64,000 nt of DNA from CBDFNC01 sp965249895 (GTDB lineage Bacteria; Pseudomonadota; Gammaproteobacteria; Enterobacterales; CBDFNC01). Positions within the stretch are counted from its first letter, which is position 1; every line of letters begins with the position of its first letter. Below the pieces are notes generated by a model. It did not search any database, was not told the origin of the DNA, and saw nothing but the letters and a program-made list of their open reading frames with translations. Position numbers and translations under genes: made by a program. Of this stretch, positions 63,688 to 64,000 are shown piece by piece. The stretch is taken from NCBI GenBank assembly GCA_965249895.1, contig CBDFNC010000002.1, positions 248,001-312,000 on the forward strand. The letters run 5' to 3'.

Positions 63688-64000
63688 ATGAAACGAATTA
63701 TGCTTTTCCTTATCACCAACCTGGCTGTTGTGTTGGTGTTGGGCATAGTATTAAACATTATTTTTGCCGCTACCGGAATGAATTCAAGTTCGACCGGCGG
63801 GCTGCTGATCTTTGCTGCGGTATTTGGTTTTGGCGGCGCCTTTATTTCCCTGGCCATGTCAAAGTGGATGGCCAAGCGTTCCGTAGGTGCGCAAGTTATC
63901 ACTCAGCCAAGTAACCAGGCAGAGCATTGGTTAATGGAGACAGTTTCCAGACAGGCGCAGAAAGCGGGCATAAGTATGCCTGAAGTGGCTATATACCAAG
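63688..64000 (+). CDS. htpX: protease HtpX (partial, 5' end only)
   Basis: The first 104 residues of a membrane zinc metalloprotease for quality control of inner-membrane proteins. Two N-terminal transmembrane helices (about 4-30 and 38-58) and the segments MSKWMAKRSVGAQVI and AGISMPEVAIYQ are typical of HtpX. The HEXXH site lies beyond the window edge. Confidence 0.93.
   Translation, partial: MKRIMLFLITNLAVVLVLGIVLNIIFAATGMNSSSTGGLLIFAAVFGFGGAFISLAMSKWMAKRSVGAQVITQPSNQAEHWLMETVSRQAQKAGISMPEVAIYQ

Overview
The window looks like the chromosome of a marine gammaproteobacterium of the order Alteromonadales (Colwelliaceae or Thalassomonas-like, by inference). The reasons are the E. coli-like gene order of several blocks, Shewanella/Vibrio-type accessory genes (a second long GAPDH, a DUF2989-like lipoprotein, a VieB-like REC-TPR protein, a PsrA-type operator) and a moderate GC content. 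I see no prophage, transposase, integrase or CRISPR array. Coding density is high and most genes are housekeeping genes.

Layout. 0.1-3.4 kb: a TonB-dependent receptor divergent from an AraC-family regulator, with Fur-like sites between them. 3.5-19.7 kb (minus strand): a complete complex I operon, nuoABCDEFGHIJK, then two MrpD-like antiporter subunits separated by a small two-helix membrane protein, then nuoM and nuoN. This gives four antiporter-like subunits instead of three. The operon carries three sets of local tandem duplications: three extra 118-bp copies of the nuoB start region, a 39/40-bp duplication with a frameshift near the end of the second MrpD-like gene, and a duplicated nuoM start region. 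19.9-22.7 kb: a P2-type cation ATPase. 22.7-34.4 kb: ruvAB behind a LexA box, a zinc-ribbon protein and a REC-TPR protein, then tolQRAB-pal-cpoB, eight tandem tRNA-Lys(UUU) genes and nadA.

34.7-56.1 kb follows the E. coli order yeaD - gapA - msrB - yeaC - ansA - sppA - ydjA, with insertions: malQ-glgB-glgX between yeaD and gapA, a small protein, a lipoprotein and a second GAPDH around msrB, and fadH behind a PsrA-like palindrome between sppA and ydjA. asnS follows. 56.1-58.4 kb is a looser accessory stretch with decayed coding remnants, a small membrane protein and a PEP-CTERM-like secreted protein. 58.5-63.6 kb is the biotin locus, bioA divergent from bioBFCD with a BirA-type operator between them. 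The window ends inside htpX.

The genes form coherent modules: respiration (nuo), envelope integrity (tol-pal), Holliday-junction processing (ruvAB), NAD synthesis (nadA), glycogen/maltodextrin breakdown feeding glycolysis (malQ, glgB, glgX, yeaD, gapA) and biotin synthesis. The most unusual object is the nuo operon: its extra antiporter-like subunit, the frameshifted C-terminus of one such subunit, and ladders of duplicated gene starts whose short reading frames end on the next start codon.
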